A model generated the notes under the pieces. The model saw only the letters and a list, made by a program, of their open reading frames with translations. It was not told the origin of the DNA and ran no database searches. This document shows positions 37,063 through 46,057 of a stretch of 64,000 nucleotides of DNA, one piece after another. The stretch is from Thiomicrorhabdus sp. (lineage in GTDB: Bacteria > Pseudomonadota > Gammaproteobacteria > Thiomicrospirales > Thiomicrospiraceae). Location: positions 2,190,985 to 2,254,984 of the forward strand of contig NZ_OY759719.1 of assembly GCF_963662555.1 (NCBI RefSeq), given 5' to 3'. How positions within the stretch are numbered: the first letter of the stretch is position 1; each line of letters opens with the position of its first letter. Both the position numbers and the translations under genes were made by a program.

Positions 37063-39744
37063 ATGACTGATAAAAACAACAGCAATGAAATCCCAGAACT
37101 AACTGAAATTGACAACAACTCTGCAAAAAATAATGAGGTTGATAGTCCTTCTGTTCATCACGAAGTTTCGTATGAAGAGCCTGCCGACATTGAGCCAGTT
37201 GACAATGAAGATGACATTGATGAAGACCAAATCAAGATTGAAGTGAATGAAGCCTTAGCCAAAAGACTCATTGAAACCGCTAATGCCGTGCTTGAAGGTG
37301 AACATATAGTGCATAATCCCGGCAGTATTTTTGGTCAATTAGCCAAGCCAGAGCTAACGATTCCGCGTGAGATTTTTTTACTTCCTGTAAAAGAACGTCC
37401 GTTTTTTCCTGGTCAACAGCTACCAGTTTTACTCAATAAAGAAAGTTGGGGAAAAACCTATGAAGCGATTAAGGAAAACAAGTGTAAATACATCGGTATT
37501 ATTTTTGTAAATACAGAGCATCACGATAAAGCTGAACCAAGTGATTTCTGCAAAATGGGAACGCTGATAAAAATTCACGACCCTAAAGTCAAAGAAGATT
37601 ACATTCAATTAATTGCCGAGGGCATTCAGCGTTTTGAAATTAAAGAGTGGGTTTCAGGTAAGGCGCCCTATCGTGCTCTAGTGAATTATCCTAAAGACAT
37701 TATTGATGGTTCTGATCAAGAGTATAAAGCGTATGGCCTAGCCATCATGAATGCCTTTAGAGAGCTATTGCCACTAAATCCACTTTACAGTGAAGAGCTA
37801 AAATATTTTTTAAACCGTTATAGTGCAAGTGAGCCTGCACAACTTGCCGACTTTGCTGCAGGTTTAACCACCGCAGAAAATGACAAACTGCAAGACGTTC
37901 TAGAAACGCTTAATCTCTCAGAAAGAATGGAGAAAGTGTTAGCTTTATTCAAGCAAGAAATTGAAGTCACTAAACTGCAATTTAATATTCGTGAACGAGT
38001 AGAAGAAAATCTTTCTGAACATCAGCGTGACTTCTTTTTACGCCAACAACTCAATGAAATTCAAAAAGAGTTGGGCATGGTTAAAGATGACCAAACACTT
38101 GATACCGATCGTTTTAGAGATCGTATGGAAAAACTTGCCCTTTCAGAAGAGGCGACAAAAAAAGCCGAAGAAGAACTGAACAAACTCAATTTTCTTGACC
38201 CTCAATCACCAGAATATAACGTGGCACGTAACTGGTTAGATTGGTTAACTCAGTTACCTTGGGGCAAACACAGCAAAGACCTGCTCGATTTAAAACGAGC
38301 TAAAAAAGTACTTGATAAAGGTCACGATGGTTTAGAAGACGTAAAAGATCGTATTCTTGAGTTTTTAGCCGTTGGTTCGCTTAAAGGTGAAGTAGCAGGT
38401 TCTATTATCTGTTTAGTTGGTCCTCCTGGTGTGGGTAAAACCTCAATAGGCCGTTCAATAGCAGAATCTTTAGGGCGAAAATTTTACCGTTTTTCAGTTG
38501 GTGGAATGCGTGATGAAGCTGAAATTAAAGGCCACAGACGAACTTATATTGGTGCTATGCCAGGTAAATTTGTGCAAGCCTTAAAAGATTGTCAAACTGC
38601 CAACCCTGTAATTATGCTTGATGAAGTCGATAAAATTGGAGCCTCTTTCCAAGGTGATCCCGCTTCAGCTCTATTAGAAGTATTAGATCCAGAACAAAAC
38701 CATGAGTTTATGGACCATTTTATGGATGTGCGTTTTGATTTATCTAAAGCGTTATTTGTCTGTACTGCCAATACCTTAGATTCAATTCCAGGTCCTTTAT
38801 TAGACAGAATGGAAGTGATTCGTTTATCGGGTTACATTACGGAAGAGAAAATACAAATAGCTAAACACCACTTATGGCCAAGCCTTCTTGAAGAAGCGGG
38901 TTTAACAAAAGACCAAGTACAAATTACACCAGCGGCCATTCGCCATGTTATTGAAGGTTATGCCCGTGAATCAGGGGTGCGTAACCTTAAAAAACAACTG
39001 GCTAAACTTGTACGTAAACTGGCTTTTAAATTTGTCACCAGTGATTTACAAACAACCAAAATTCACGTGAATGAGCTTGAAGAAATGCTAGGGCAACCTC
39101 GCTTTACTCCAGAAAAAGTCAATCAACAAGTGGGCACAGTAACTGGTTTGGCGTGGACCTCAATGGGAGGTGCAACCTTAACTATTGAAGCGAGTCGTGT
39201 GCATACTTTGAACCGTGGTTTTAAATTATCTGGTCAGTTAGGTGAAGTCATGCAAGAGTCAGCAGGTATTGCTTATAGCTTTATCTCTTCTAATTTAGAT
39301 AAATATAAAGCCGATCCTGAGTTTTTTGATAAAGCGTTTGTGCATTTACATGTACCAGATGGCGCTACCCCAAAAGATGGCCCAAGTGCAGGTGTGACTA
39401 TGGCAACCGCCCTACTTTCATTAGCACGTGGTGAACCATTAAAAACTGCTTTAGCAATGACTGGGGAACTAAGTTTGACAGGCCAGGTATTGCCTGTGGG
39501 TGGCATAAGAGAAAAAGTGATTGCGGCACGCCGTATTGGCATTAAAGAGTTAATTTTGCCAGATGATAACCGCAAAGATTACCAAGAATTACCTGATTAT
39601 TTACAAGAAGGTATGACGGTACATTTTGCCAAACACTTTGATGAAGTCGCTCGTTTAACCTTTAATATTCGTACTAAATCATTGGCTTTAAAAACCTATT
39701 TAGTCCATAAAGCAGCGGCAGAAGAGTTTAATACTCAACACTAA
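37063..39744 (+). CDS. lon: ATP-dependent protease Lon
   Basis: 893 residues, about 110 longer than E. coli Lon. The N-terminal ~85 residues are an added acidic, Asn/Asp/Glu-rich extension. Then come the Lon N-domain (about 90-300), the AAA+ module (Walker A GPPGVGKT from residue 453, Walker B VIMLDEVDK) and the protease domain with the catalytic dyad S775 (DGPSAG) and K818 (IREKVI), 43 residues apart as in E. coli. It degrades misfolded and regulatory proteins. A sigma32-like promoter and an intrinsic terminator bound it as a single-gene unit. Confidence 0.97.
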   Translation: MTDKNNSNEIPELTEIDNNSAKNNEVDSPSVHHEVSYEEPADIEPVDNEDDIDEDQIKIEVNEALAKRLIETANAVLEGEHIVHNPGSIFGQLAKPELTIPREIFLLPVKERPFFPGQQLPVLLNKESWGKTYEAIKENKCKYIGIIFVNTEHHDKAEPSDFCKMGTLIKIHDPKVKEDYIQLIAEGIQRFEIKEWVSGKAPYRALVNYPKDIIDGSDQEYKAYGLAIMNAFRELLPLNPLYSEELKYFLNRYSASEPAQLADFAAGLTTAENDKLQDVLETLNLSERMEKVLALFKQEIEVTKLQFNIRERVEENLSEHQRDFFLRQQLNEIQKELGMVKDDQTLDTDRFRDRMEKLALSEEATKKAEEELNKLNFLDPQSPEYNVARNWLDWLTQLPWGKHSKDLLDLKRAKKVLDKGHDGLEDVKDRILEFLAVGSLKGEVAGSIICLVGPPGVGKTSIGRSIAESLGRKFYRFSVGGMRDEAEIKGHRRTYIGAMPGKFVQALKDCQTANPVIMLDEVDKIGASFQGDPASALLEVLDPEQNHEFMDHFMDVRFDLSKALFVCTANTLDSIPGPLLDRMEVIRLSGYITEEKIQIAKHHLWPSLLEEAGLTKDQVQITPAAIRHVIEGYARESGVRNLKKQLAKLVRKLAFKFVTSDLQTTKIHVNELEEMLGQPRFTPEKVNQQVGTVTGLAWTSMGGATLTIEASRVHTLNRGFKLSGQLGEVMQESAGIAYSFISSNLDKYKADPEFFDKAFVHLHVPDGATPKDGPSAGVTMATALLSLARGEPLKTALAMTGELSLTGQVLPVGGIREKVIAARRIGIKELILPDDNRKDYQELPDYLQEGMTVHFAKHFDEVARLTFNIRTKSLALKTYLVHKAAAEEFNTQH

Positions 39745-39774
39745 ATCAATCTTCAAAAAACCTATCTCTATCTA

Positions 39775-39814
39775 TCCTGTGTTTACATTTTGTAAATACA
39801 GGATTTTCTCTTTT
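39775..39814 (+). terminator. Intrinsic terminator of lon
   Basis: A 13-bp stem (TCCTGTGTTTACA paired with TGTAAATACAGGA, one G-U) with a TTT loop, followed by TTTTCTCTTTT. Confidence 0.85.
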
Positions 39815-39856
39815 ACCCTATGGTCGCAAAACATAAATAACTAAAGGGCATGCCAC

Positions 39857-40505
39857 TTTTAAGGTTTAATTTATCTTAGCTATTGAGAAGCCTTTTTAAT
39901 ATTTATAGGTCTTCGTTTCAATGGCCCTGGCTTCCCCCTACTTTCTTTGCTTGCCCAAAGAAAGTAAACAAAGAAAAGACCCCCTGCTGACACAATCTAT
40001 TTCACTAAGCTTGCTGGCTAACGTTTCAAAACTCGCTACGCTCAAACAATTGAAACGTTTTAACGCCCTCTGCACTAAGTGAAATCACGATTGTTTACAA
40101 AAGGGAGGTTTTACTACGTTAATTCTGTATTTCTATTGTTTAGATATTATTGTGCTGTATTTTTTACCAAGCCTGGCATGTCTTGTGGTCATTGATACAT
40201 TGAGAGCATAGGGTACTATTTTATTCAGTAAAGCCAACCACAAACGCCAAGATTCCCCTTGGAATAAATTGTGCAAAGTTCTTAACGAAGTGAACGTTTA
40301 AAAACTTCAGCTGTTTGAGCGTAGCGAGTTCTGAAGTTTCAGTGAATGAGTTTTAGAACTTGCCAATTTATGGAGCGGGGTGCCCTTTTTGTGGTTACTA
40401 TTTTTAGGCAAGTAAAAATAGTAACGAGAAGCCTAAAAGTGAATATCAAAGGTGTATATATATTAAAAAGGCTTCTCAATAGCTAAGATAAATTAAACCT
40501 TAAAA
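39857..40505. repeat. 649-bp gene-free element with 46-bp perfect inverted ends
   Basis: The ends (39857-39902 and 40460-40505) are exact reverse complements over 46 bases. Inside, each half carries its own hairpin (ACTTTCTTT...AAAGAAAGT on the left; GTTACTATTTTT...AAAAATAGTAAC on the right) and the shared segment ACTCGCTACGCTCAAAC in opposite orientation. The halves are therefore diverged inverted copies of one repeat. The middle holds a 51-nt palindrome unit. No open reading frame of note. It resembles a MITE or a composite repeat; no clear target duplication. Confidence 0.8.
40165..40215 (+). repeat. 51-nt repeat unit, copy C (diverged)
   Basis: Starts with a decayed palindrome (TACCAAGCCTGGCA) and ends CATAGGGTA. 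The tail aligns without gaps to copies A and B. It sits in the middle of the 649-bp element. Confidence 0.75.
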
Positions 40506-40508
40506 ACA

Positions 40509-40532
40509 CAATTTACCAGGCCTGGTAAATTG
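40509..40532. repeat. 24-bp perfect palindrome containing TACCAGGCCTGGTA
   Basis: The core at 40514-40527 extends to CAATT...AATTG. It lies directly beside the right end of the 649-bp element and 17 bases after the ABC exporter stop. Confidence 0.9.
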
Positions 40533-40549
40533 ATATTGTTTGATATAAA

Positions 40550-42373
40550 TCAACGATACAACTTATGGTAAGTGCCGCCTTGTTCAAGTAGTTCATCATG
40601 ACTACCTGATTCAATAATATGCCCATCTTCAAACACCATAATGCGGTCAGCCTGACGAATGGAACTTAAACGGTGTGCCACAATCAAGGTGGTTCTGTTT
40701 TCTAAAAATTCGGCTAAATCTTCATAAAGACGTCTTTCGGTTTCCATATCCAATGCCGAGGTCGCTTCATCCATAATCACGATTTTAGGATCTTGCAAAA
40801 TCATGCGAGCAATCGCTAAACGCTGTCTTTGGCCACCTGATAATTTAATACCGTTTCGCCCTACAACCGATTCTAATTGATCATCTAGTTCTTTAATTGT
40901 GTCTGCTAATTGTGCTTGTTTTAAGGCTTTCCATAAAACATCATCAGGCATCTCTTGGCCTAATGTTAAGTTAAAACGAATGGTTTGATGAAACAACGCT
41001 GGGTGCTGTAATACGGTAGCCACATTGGCTCGCACGACCGATTGACCAATCTTGGTAATAGGAATATCGTTATATAAAACATCTCCCCCTGAGGCTTCAT
41101 AAAAACCAAGAAGAAGTTGAACTAAAGTGGTTTTACCTCCACCACTGGCACCAACCAAAGCCAGCTTTTCACCCGCTTCAATTTTAAAATTAAGTTGTTT
41201 TAAAACTGACTCACTTTTACCAGGGTAGTGAAATTCTAAATCTCTTACTGCAACCGATACCGTTTTGTTATCTTTAAACGGATCAACTTCTTGAGTATAT
41301 TTAGGTTCTTGCTTTAAATCCAAAACTTCATTTATACGCTGCAAAGCTCCACTTGCGGCACTGTAACCGTATTGAATAGCTAACAATTCTTGAACCGGCC
41401 CCATCATAAACCAAAGGTAGCCAAACACGGCGATCATTTGCCCAATAGATAAATCTGAGAACACCACCATTAGCATTCCCACACCTCTAAATAAATCAAA
41501 GCCTACTAAAAAAATCATAAATGAAAAACGGCTCATCGCATCACTTTTCCATGTAAAGGCTTCTGAGTGTTTTTTAATGGAATAGGCGTTGTTTCTTACA
41601 CGGTCAAAAAAGTTACTATCTTGATTAGCGGCTCTGACCTGTTGCAAAGCATCTAATGTCTCTGTTAATGATTGTTGAAAGGCATCTACGGCACTGTTTT
41701 CATCTTTCTTAAGAGTTTTGACTTTTTGTCCCATTTTCATGGTGAAGTAAACGACGACGGGGTTAAACATCAAAATAAAGACAGCCAACTCCCAGTTTAG
41801 CCAAAATAGAACAAGACTGACTCCAACTAAAGAAAATACCGCCACTATCAACTTACTTACAGTAGTACCTAAAAAGGTATCGATAGTATTAACATCATTT
41901 AACATGGTGGCTGACACACTACCGCTACCCATTGATGAGTATTGTGCCATAGAGACACCTTGCACCCTTGCCAGCAGATCTTTACGAATTCTAAAGGTGA
42001 CGTCTTTAGCAATGACCGTAAATTGCTGCATTTGCCATACCCCTAAAATCAACCCCATACCACGCAACCAAATAGTAATTAAGGTAATCGCTGCAATGTA
42101 ATAGAACGGGCCATACCAATCAGTAGGAGCCAAGCTTTGTAAAAAACCAACGATTGGGCCAGGTTTATGCAATAAAACTTCATCCACCAAAATTGGCAAT
42201 AATAACGGTAATGGAACGGTGGCTAACATGGCAAAAAGAGCAATAATATTAGCTTTGATAAGTTGCGGCTTGTGTTGAACCACTAAGTCATAAATGCGTT
42301 GCCAGGTATATGAGCGGTCTGATAACGCAGTCACTTTGACTTTTCTCGGTTTTTCCATTGCCATACTTCTCAT
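40550..42373 (-). CDS. ABC transporter, fused membrane and ATPase domains (exporter)
   Basis: 607 residues. Six-helix ABC exporter domain (about 30-340), then an ATPase domain (about 370-600) with Walker A GASGGGKTT, signature LSGGQRQR, Walker B IVIMDEATSALD and H-loop VAHRLSS. It is MsbA/multidrug-like and works as a dimer. The substrate is unknown; lipid or drug export is possible. The Q-loop reads VLQHPALF. Three in-frame ATGs lie within the first six codons, so the exact start is uncertain. It follows tatD on the same strand after 85 bases. Confidence 0.9.
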   Translation of the reverse strand: MRSMAMEKPRKVKVTALSDRSYTWQRIYDLVVQHKPQLIKANIIALFAMLATVPLPLLLPILVDEVLLHKPGPIVGFLQSLAPTDWYGPFYYIAAITLITIWLRGMGLILGVWQMQQFTVIAKDVTFRIRKDLLARVQGVSMAQYSSMGSGSVSATMLNDVNTIDTFLGTTVSKLIVAVFSLVGVSLVLFWLNWELAVFILMFNPVVVYFTMKMGQKVKTLKKDENSAVDAFQQSLTETLDALQQVRAANQDSNFFDRVRNNAYSIKKHSEAFTWKSDAMSRFSFMIFLVGFDLFRGVGMLMVVFSDLSIGQMIAVFGYLWFMMGPVQELLAIQYGYSAASGALQRINEVLDLKQEPKYTQEVDPFKDNKTVSVAVRDLEFHYPGKSESVLKQLNFKIEAGEKLALVGASGGGKTTLVQLLLGFYEASGGDVLYNDIPITKIGQSVVRANVATVLQHPALFHQTIRFNLTLGQEMPDDVLWKALKQAQLADTIKELDDQLESVVGRNGIKLSGGQRQRLAIARMILQDPKIVIMDEATSALDMETERRLYEDLAEFLENRTTLIVAHRLSSIRQADRIMVFEDGHIIESGSHDELLEQGGTYHKLYR

Positions 42374-42458
42374 AGATTGACTCTTTTAGATTGACTCTTT
42401 GCTTGGTTGTCGAATAACAGGATATTCTTTGACTGTTTGTATTTGTTGGCTTAGTTTA

Positions 42459-43235
42459 TTAACTCAGTTTGAATAATCGATTAAAATTCTCTGTAGTAGC
42501 ATTGGCGACTTCATCAAACGGCAATGCTTTTAAATCGGCTATTTCTTGTACAACATATTTGGTGTAACCAGGTTGATTGGTTTTGCCGCGAAACGGCGTA
42601 GGAGCCAAGTAGGGAGAGTCGGTTTCTACCAAGATTTTATCTAATGGCAGCACACGGGCCACTTCTTTTAATTCTTTGGCATTCTTAAAAGTCACAATGC
42701 CAGAGAAAGAGATATAAAACCCTATTGCCATCGCTCTTTCAGCCGTGGCTAAATCTTCAACAAAACAGTGCATAATGCCGCCTGTTTCTTGTGCACCTTC
42801 TTGCTCTAGAATGCTTAAACAATCTGGGGTTGAATTTCTAGTATGAATAATCAAAGGTTTATCAAGTTGCTTAGCGATTTTAATATGTTGTTTAAAACGA
42901 TCATGCTGCCAAGTCATATCTGGTTCGTTTTCAAAATGAAAGTAATCCAACCCTACTTCACCAATGGCAATGACTTTTGGGTGTGAGGCAAATTTAAGCA
43001 GTTCATCATCACTCACTACAACATTTTTATCTTCACAAGGGTGCACGCCAATAGAGGCATATACACAGTCGTATTTTTCAGCTATATCAATGACCTCTTG
43101 CCACTGTTCTGGGTTTATTGCTACACATAAAATTCGCTCAACACCGAGTTCTTTAGCTTTATTAATAACGTCGTCAATGGTGCCTACTTTTTCTTCTGGC
43201 AAAATATTAAGATGGCAATGAGAGTCAACAATCAC
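42459..43235 (-). CDS. tatD: TatD family metal-dependent DNase
   Basis: 258-residue TIM-barrel hydrolase of the YcfH/TatD group. Metal ligands are visible in DSHCHL (HxH), GEVGLDY, IIHTRN, MHCF and ETDSPYL. Members have 3'-5' DNase activity linked to DNA repair and may act as tRNA-editing hydrolases. The start is a GTG overlapping the holB stop (GTGA, 43232-43235). The holB-tatD order is standard and corresponds to E. coli ycfH; the gene symbol is used in the broad sense. Confidence 0.9.
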   Translation of the reverse strand: MIVDSHCHLNILPEEKVGTIDDVINKAKELGVERILCVAINPEQWQEVIDIAEKYDCVYASIGVHPCEDKNVVVSDDELLKFASHPKVIAIGEVGLDYFHFENEPDMTWQHDRFKQHIKIAKQLDKPLIIHTRNSTPDCLSILEQEGAQETGGIMHCFVEDLATAERAMAIGFYISFSGIVTFKNAKELKEVARVLPLDKILVETDSPYLAPTPFRGKTNQPGYTKYVVQEIADLKALPFDEVANATTENFNRLFKLS

Positions 43236-44254
43236 GCTAATTTTCCTTTTTGAATTCTTGATTTAAAAACGGTTTCTAAAGGTTCTTCACTTTGCTGGAT
43301 GCTTAACCATTCTAGGCACAGGCTTTCTAAAACCAATTCTTTATTCGCATTAGCTAACCAGTTTTGTTTAGCCGTCAGTACAGCTTGCTGAAAACGTAAC
43401 CAATTTTGTACTTGTGCGTCTGAAACGTTTTGTTGTTCTTGCGGGTTATACATTACCGAACGCACGGCAGATACCGTCCATTGATAAAAATAATCAAACA
43501 CACGTTCAGGTTGTTTAAATTTCAACCATTCGCCAACGGCTTGAGAGGCTGTTTTTCGCCCTGTTTGAATCTGTTTTAAGTCATTACGCCACTGGCTATC
43601 TTCATCAAACAAACCTGTTTCAATCCAATTAAGGGCCTGTATTGGAGCTCCCCAATTTAAACGTAATGCTCGTTTTACTAGGGCTTCATCTGCCTGAGGG
43701 GCTTGACTGTGCACCCATTCAACCGCATCGGGTATAGCAGGAGGCGTAAAGTTGAGCTGCTGACAACGGCTTTTAATGGTGGCAGGCAATCTGTCGATTT
43801 GATGGGTAGTTAATAAAAACAAGGTGTTCTCGGCAGGCTCTTCAAGCGATTTAAGCAAGGCATTAAATGCCGACTGATTTAAATACTCTACTCCCTCAAT
43901 CCAAGTGATTTTGTAACCACCTTGGTGAGAAGTTTCATTGAGTTTATTAATCAAGTTTCTGACTTGATCAACCGAAATCTCTTTTTTATCTTCAAGCCGA
44001 GCCAATTGATAATAATCAGGGTGCTGTTGCGTTAAAAATAGATGACAACTAGAACACTGACCACAGGCTTGCCCTGTTTGATTGTTTTTACAGAACACCG
44101 ATTGAGCGACATCTTTTATAAAAGCCTCAATACCAATACCTTGGGGGCCAGAAAGCAGATACGCATGACCTAAACGGCCCAAAAGCTGTTGCCATTGTTG
44201 CCACTGCGGATTTAACCAAGGGTAACGAATTGAAGCCAATTGCGTAGCAGACAT
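43232..44254 (-). CDS. holB: DNA polymerase III subunit delta'
   Basis: 340-residue clamp-loader subunit. The zinc module is seen as CGQCSSC followed by the HLF segment. The AAA+ fold has a degenerate P-loop (LSGPQGIG), as expected for the ATPase-inactive delta' subunit, and an SRC sensor motif (IKSRCQQ). It starts directly after the tmk stop with no gap and overlaps tatD by 4 bases, so the three are tightly coupled. Confidence 0.93.
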   Translation of the reverse strand: MSATQLASIRYPWLNPQWQQWQQLLGRLGHAYLLSGPQGIGIEAFIKDVAQSVFCKNNQTGQACGQCSSCHLFLTQQHPDYYQLARLEDKKEISVDQVRNLINKLNETSHQGGYKITWIEGVEYLNQSAFNALLKSLEEPAENTLFLLTTHQIDRLPATIKSRCQQLNFTPPAIPDAVEWVHSQAPQADEALVKRALRLNWGAPIQALNWIETGLFDEDSQWRNDLKQIQTGRKTASQAVGEWLKFKQPERVFDYFYQWTVSAVRSVMYNPQEQQNVSDAQVQNWLRFQQAVLTAKQNWLANANKELVLESLCLEWLSIQQSEEPLETVFKSRIQKGKLA

Positions 44255-44881
44255 TTATTTGCCCTGCATAAGTTGTAAACGTTTCACAATATTTGCTTGC
44301 ACAGTCTCTAAAGGTTGACTGGCATCTAATACCGTATAACGTTCTGGAGCCATCTCAGCTCGTTTTAAATAAGCAGAACGAACCTTTTCAAAAAAGTCAT
44401 GCTTTTCTTGCTCAAAGCGGTCCGTTTCACCACCACGTGAAGCGACTCGTGCCATACCAACTTCAATCGGTAAATCAAAAATGAAAGTGGTATGCGGAAA
44501 AAATCCCTGCTGGACCCAATGCTCAATTTCAGCAATACGCTCAAACGCCATACCTCTAGCCGCTCCTTGATAAGCGTAGGTTGCATCCGTAAAACGGTCA
44601 GATATCACCCATTTACCCGCTTCAATAGCAGGCAATATCTTTTCTTTTAAGTGTTGTGCTCTAGCGGCAAACATCAATAGCAGTTCAGTCTCTGCATGCA
44701 TGGCGGTGTAATCTTTATTCAATAAAATTTCACGAATCGCTTCGCCAATCTCTGTTCCACCAGGTTCACGAGTCACAATATGTTCAATACCTTGGGTATT
44801 TAACCACTCTTGAATAAATAACAAGTTGGTTGATTTTCCTGCACCTTCGGTACCTTCTAAGGTAATAAACTGACCAGACAT
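44255..44881 (-). CDS. tmk: Thymidylate kinase
   Basis: 208 residues; phosphorylates dTMP to dTDP. P-loop GTEGAGKST (10-18), the DR(F/Y) motif in VISDRFTDATYAYQG, and a lid with RGGETDRFEQ, the type with arginine outside the P-loop as in E. coli. It lies between mltG and holB in the common gammaproteobacterial order. Confidence 0.96.
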   Translation of the reverse strand: MSGQFITLEGTEGAGKSTNLLFIQEWLNTQGIEHIVTREPGGTEIGEAIREILLNKDYTAMHAETELLLMFAARAQHLKEKILPAIEAGKWVISDRFTDATYAYQGAARGMAFERIAEIEHWVQQGFFPHTTFIFDLPIEVGMARVASRGGETDRFEQEKHDFFEKVRSAYLKRAEMAPERYTVLDASQPLETVQANIVKRLQLMQGK

Positions 44882-44980
44882 ATGTATCTTATTTCCTAGT
44901 AAAATTTTGGTTATTTAACTTACGTTAACGACTCGTTTTTAATGACTTATTTATCAACCACTAATATCAATCACTAAGTT

Positions 44981-46057
44981 TTAGTGACTCAATAAATACT
45001 TTTGAACCGCTTTATTATGCTCAACTAATGTATTTGAAAAATGATGTTGTCCGCCACCTTTAGCCACAAAGTATAACGCTTTTGTTGGCTCAGGGTTTAA
45101 TGCCGCCTTAATTGCCTCAATACTTGGTAAAGCAATTGGAGTTGGTGGCAAACCATCAATCTTATAGGTGTTGTAAATGGTAGTGGTTAACAAATCTTTT
45201 TTACGAATATTGCCATCGTATTTAGCACCAATGCCATAAATAACGGTTGGGTCTGTTTGCAAACGCATGCCTTTTTTCATTCTTCTTACAAACACCCCAG
45301 CAATTAACGGTCTTTCTGGGGCATAACCGGTTTCTTTTTCTACAATTGAAGCCATGATTAAGGCGTCATACGGCGTTTTATAAGGTAAGTTTTTCTCTCG
45401 GTTTTTCCAGGCCTGGTCTAACGCATTATTTAAAGCTTTAGCGGCTCTTAAAACAATTTGTTTATCACTATCGCCAGATTGATAATAATAAGTTTCTGGC
45501 AAAATACGCCCTTCTATAGAGGCATACGGGTATTTTGGATTGATTTTTTCATCAACACCAAACAATTTTTGCAAACCTTTAATATCGTTTATATCCAACT
45601 CTTTTTTAATTTTAGGTAGAGAATGTATCTCTTCTAAAGTTTGCTGAATAGTTTGCCCCGCCACAATCGTCACGGGGTATTGGATACTCTTGGCATTTTC
45701 TAAACCAGAAATCAGTTCATCAACAGTCCATTGCGGCTGTATCTCAAATTCACCCGCCTTAACTAAATGTTGTTTTTGCAAAAAACGAACATACAGGGCA
45801 AACCATTTTGGGTGCTCTAAAAAGCCTTGCTGATGCAACTGTTCAGCGACCTTAGCAACCGAGCTACCTGGTTTAATGGTTAAGGCAATAGGCTGTTGCT
45901 TTTGTGAAATAGGCTCAGTAACAAAGGCGTTATACTGGTAATAAGCAAAACCAGCTAAGACTAAGCCAACAATATTCATTGCAAACAATAAACGCATAAA
46001 CCATCTAACTTGTTTAATCGAGACAGCTGCTTGAATGGGTTGAGAAGTTTCGCTCAT
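44981..46057 (-). CDS. mltG: Endolytic murein transglycosylase
   Basis: 358 residues. One N-terminal membrane helix (about 22-42), a LysM-like region (GSSVAKVAEQLHQQGF), then the YceG catalytic domain. The catalytic Glu is in MASIVEKETG and the family segment GIGAKYDGNI is present. It ends nascent glycan strands at the inner membrane. The frame contains a CCAGGCCTGG palindrome core near 45408. It overlaps pabC by 4 bases (46054-46057). Confidence 0.95.
   Translation of the reverse strand: MSETSQPIQAAVSIKQVRWFMRLLFAMNIVGLVLAGFAYYQYNAFVTEPISQKQQPIALTIKPGSSVAKVAEQLHQQGFLEHPKWFALYVRFLQKQHLVKAGEFEIQPQWTVDELISGLENAKSIQYPVTIVAGQTIQQTLEEIHSLPKIKKELDINDIKGLQKLFGVDEKINPKYPYASIEGRILPETYYYQSGDSDKQIVLRAAKALNNALDQAWKNREKNLPYKTPYDALIMASIVEKETGYAPERPLIAGVFVRRMKKGMRLQTDPTVIYGIGAKYDGNIRKKDLLTTTIYNTYKIDGLPPTPIALPSIEAIKAALNPEPTKALYFVAKGGGQHHFSNTLVEHNKAVQKYLLSH
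45407..45417. repeat. Palindrome core CCAGGCCTGG inside mltG
   Basis: In-frame copy read through by mltG (encodes part of an LDQAWK segment). Confidence 0.7.

Noticed and set aside
37029..37070. Possible 13-codon leader peptide ending in the lon start
   Set aside because: Stop overlaps the lon start, but there is no Shine-Dalgarno and such short frames are common by chance.
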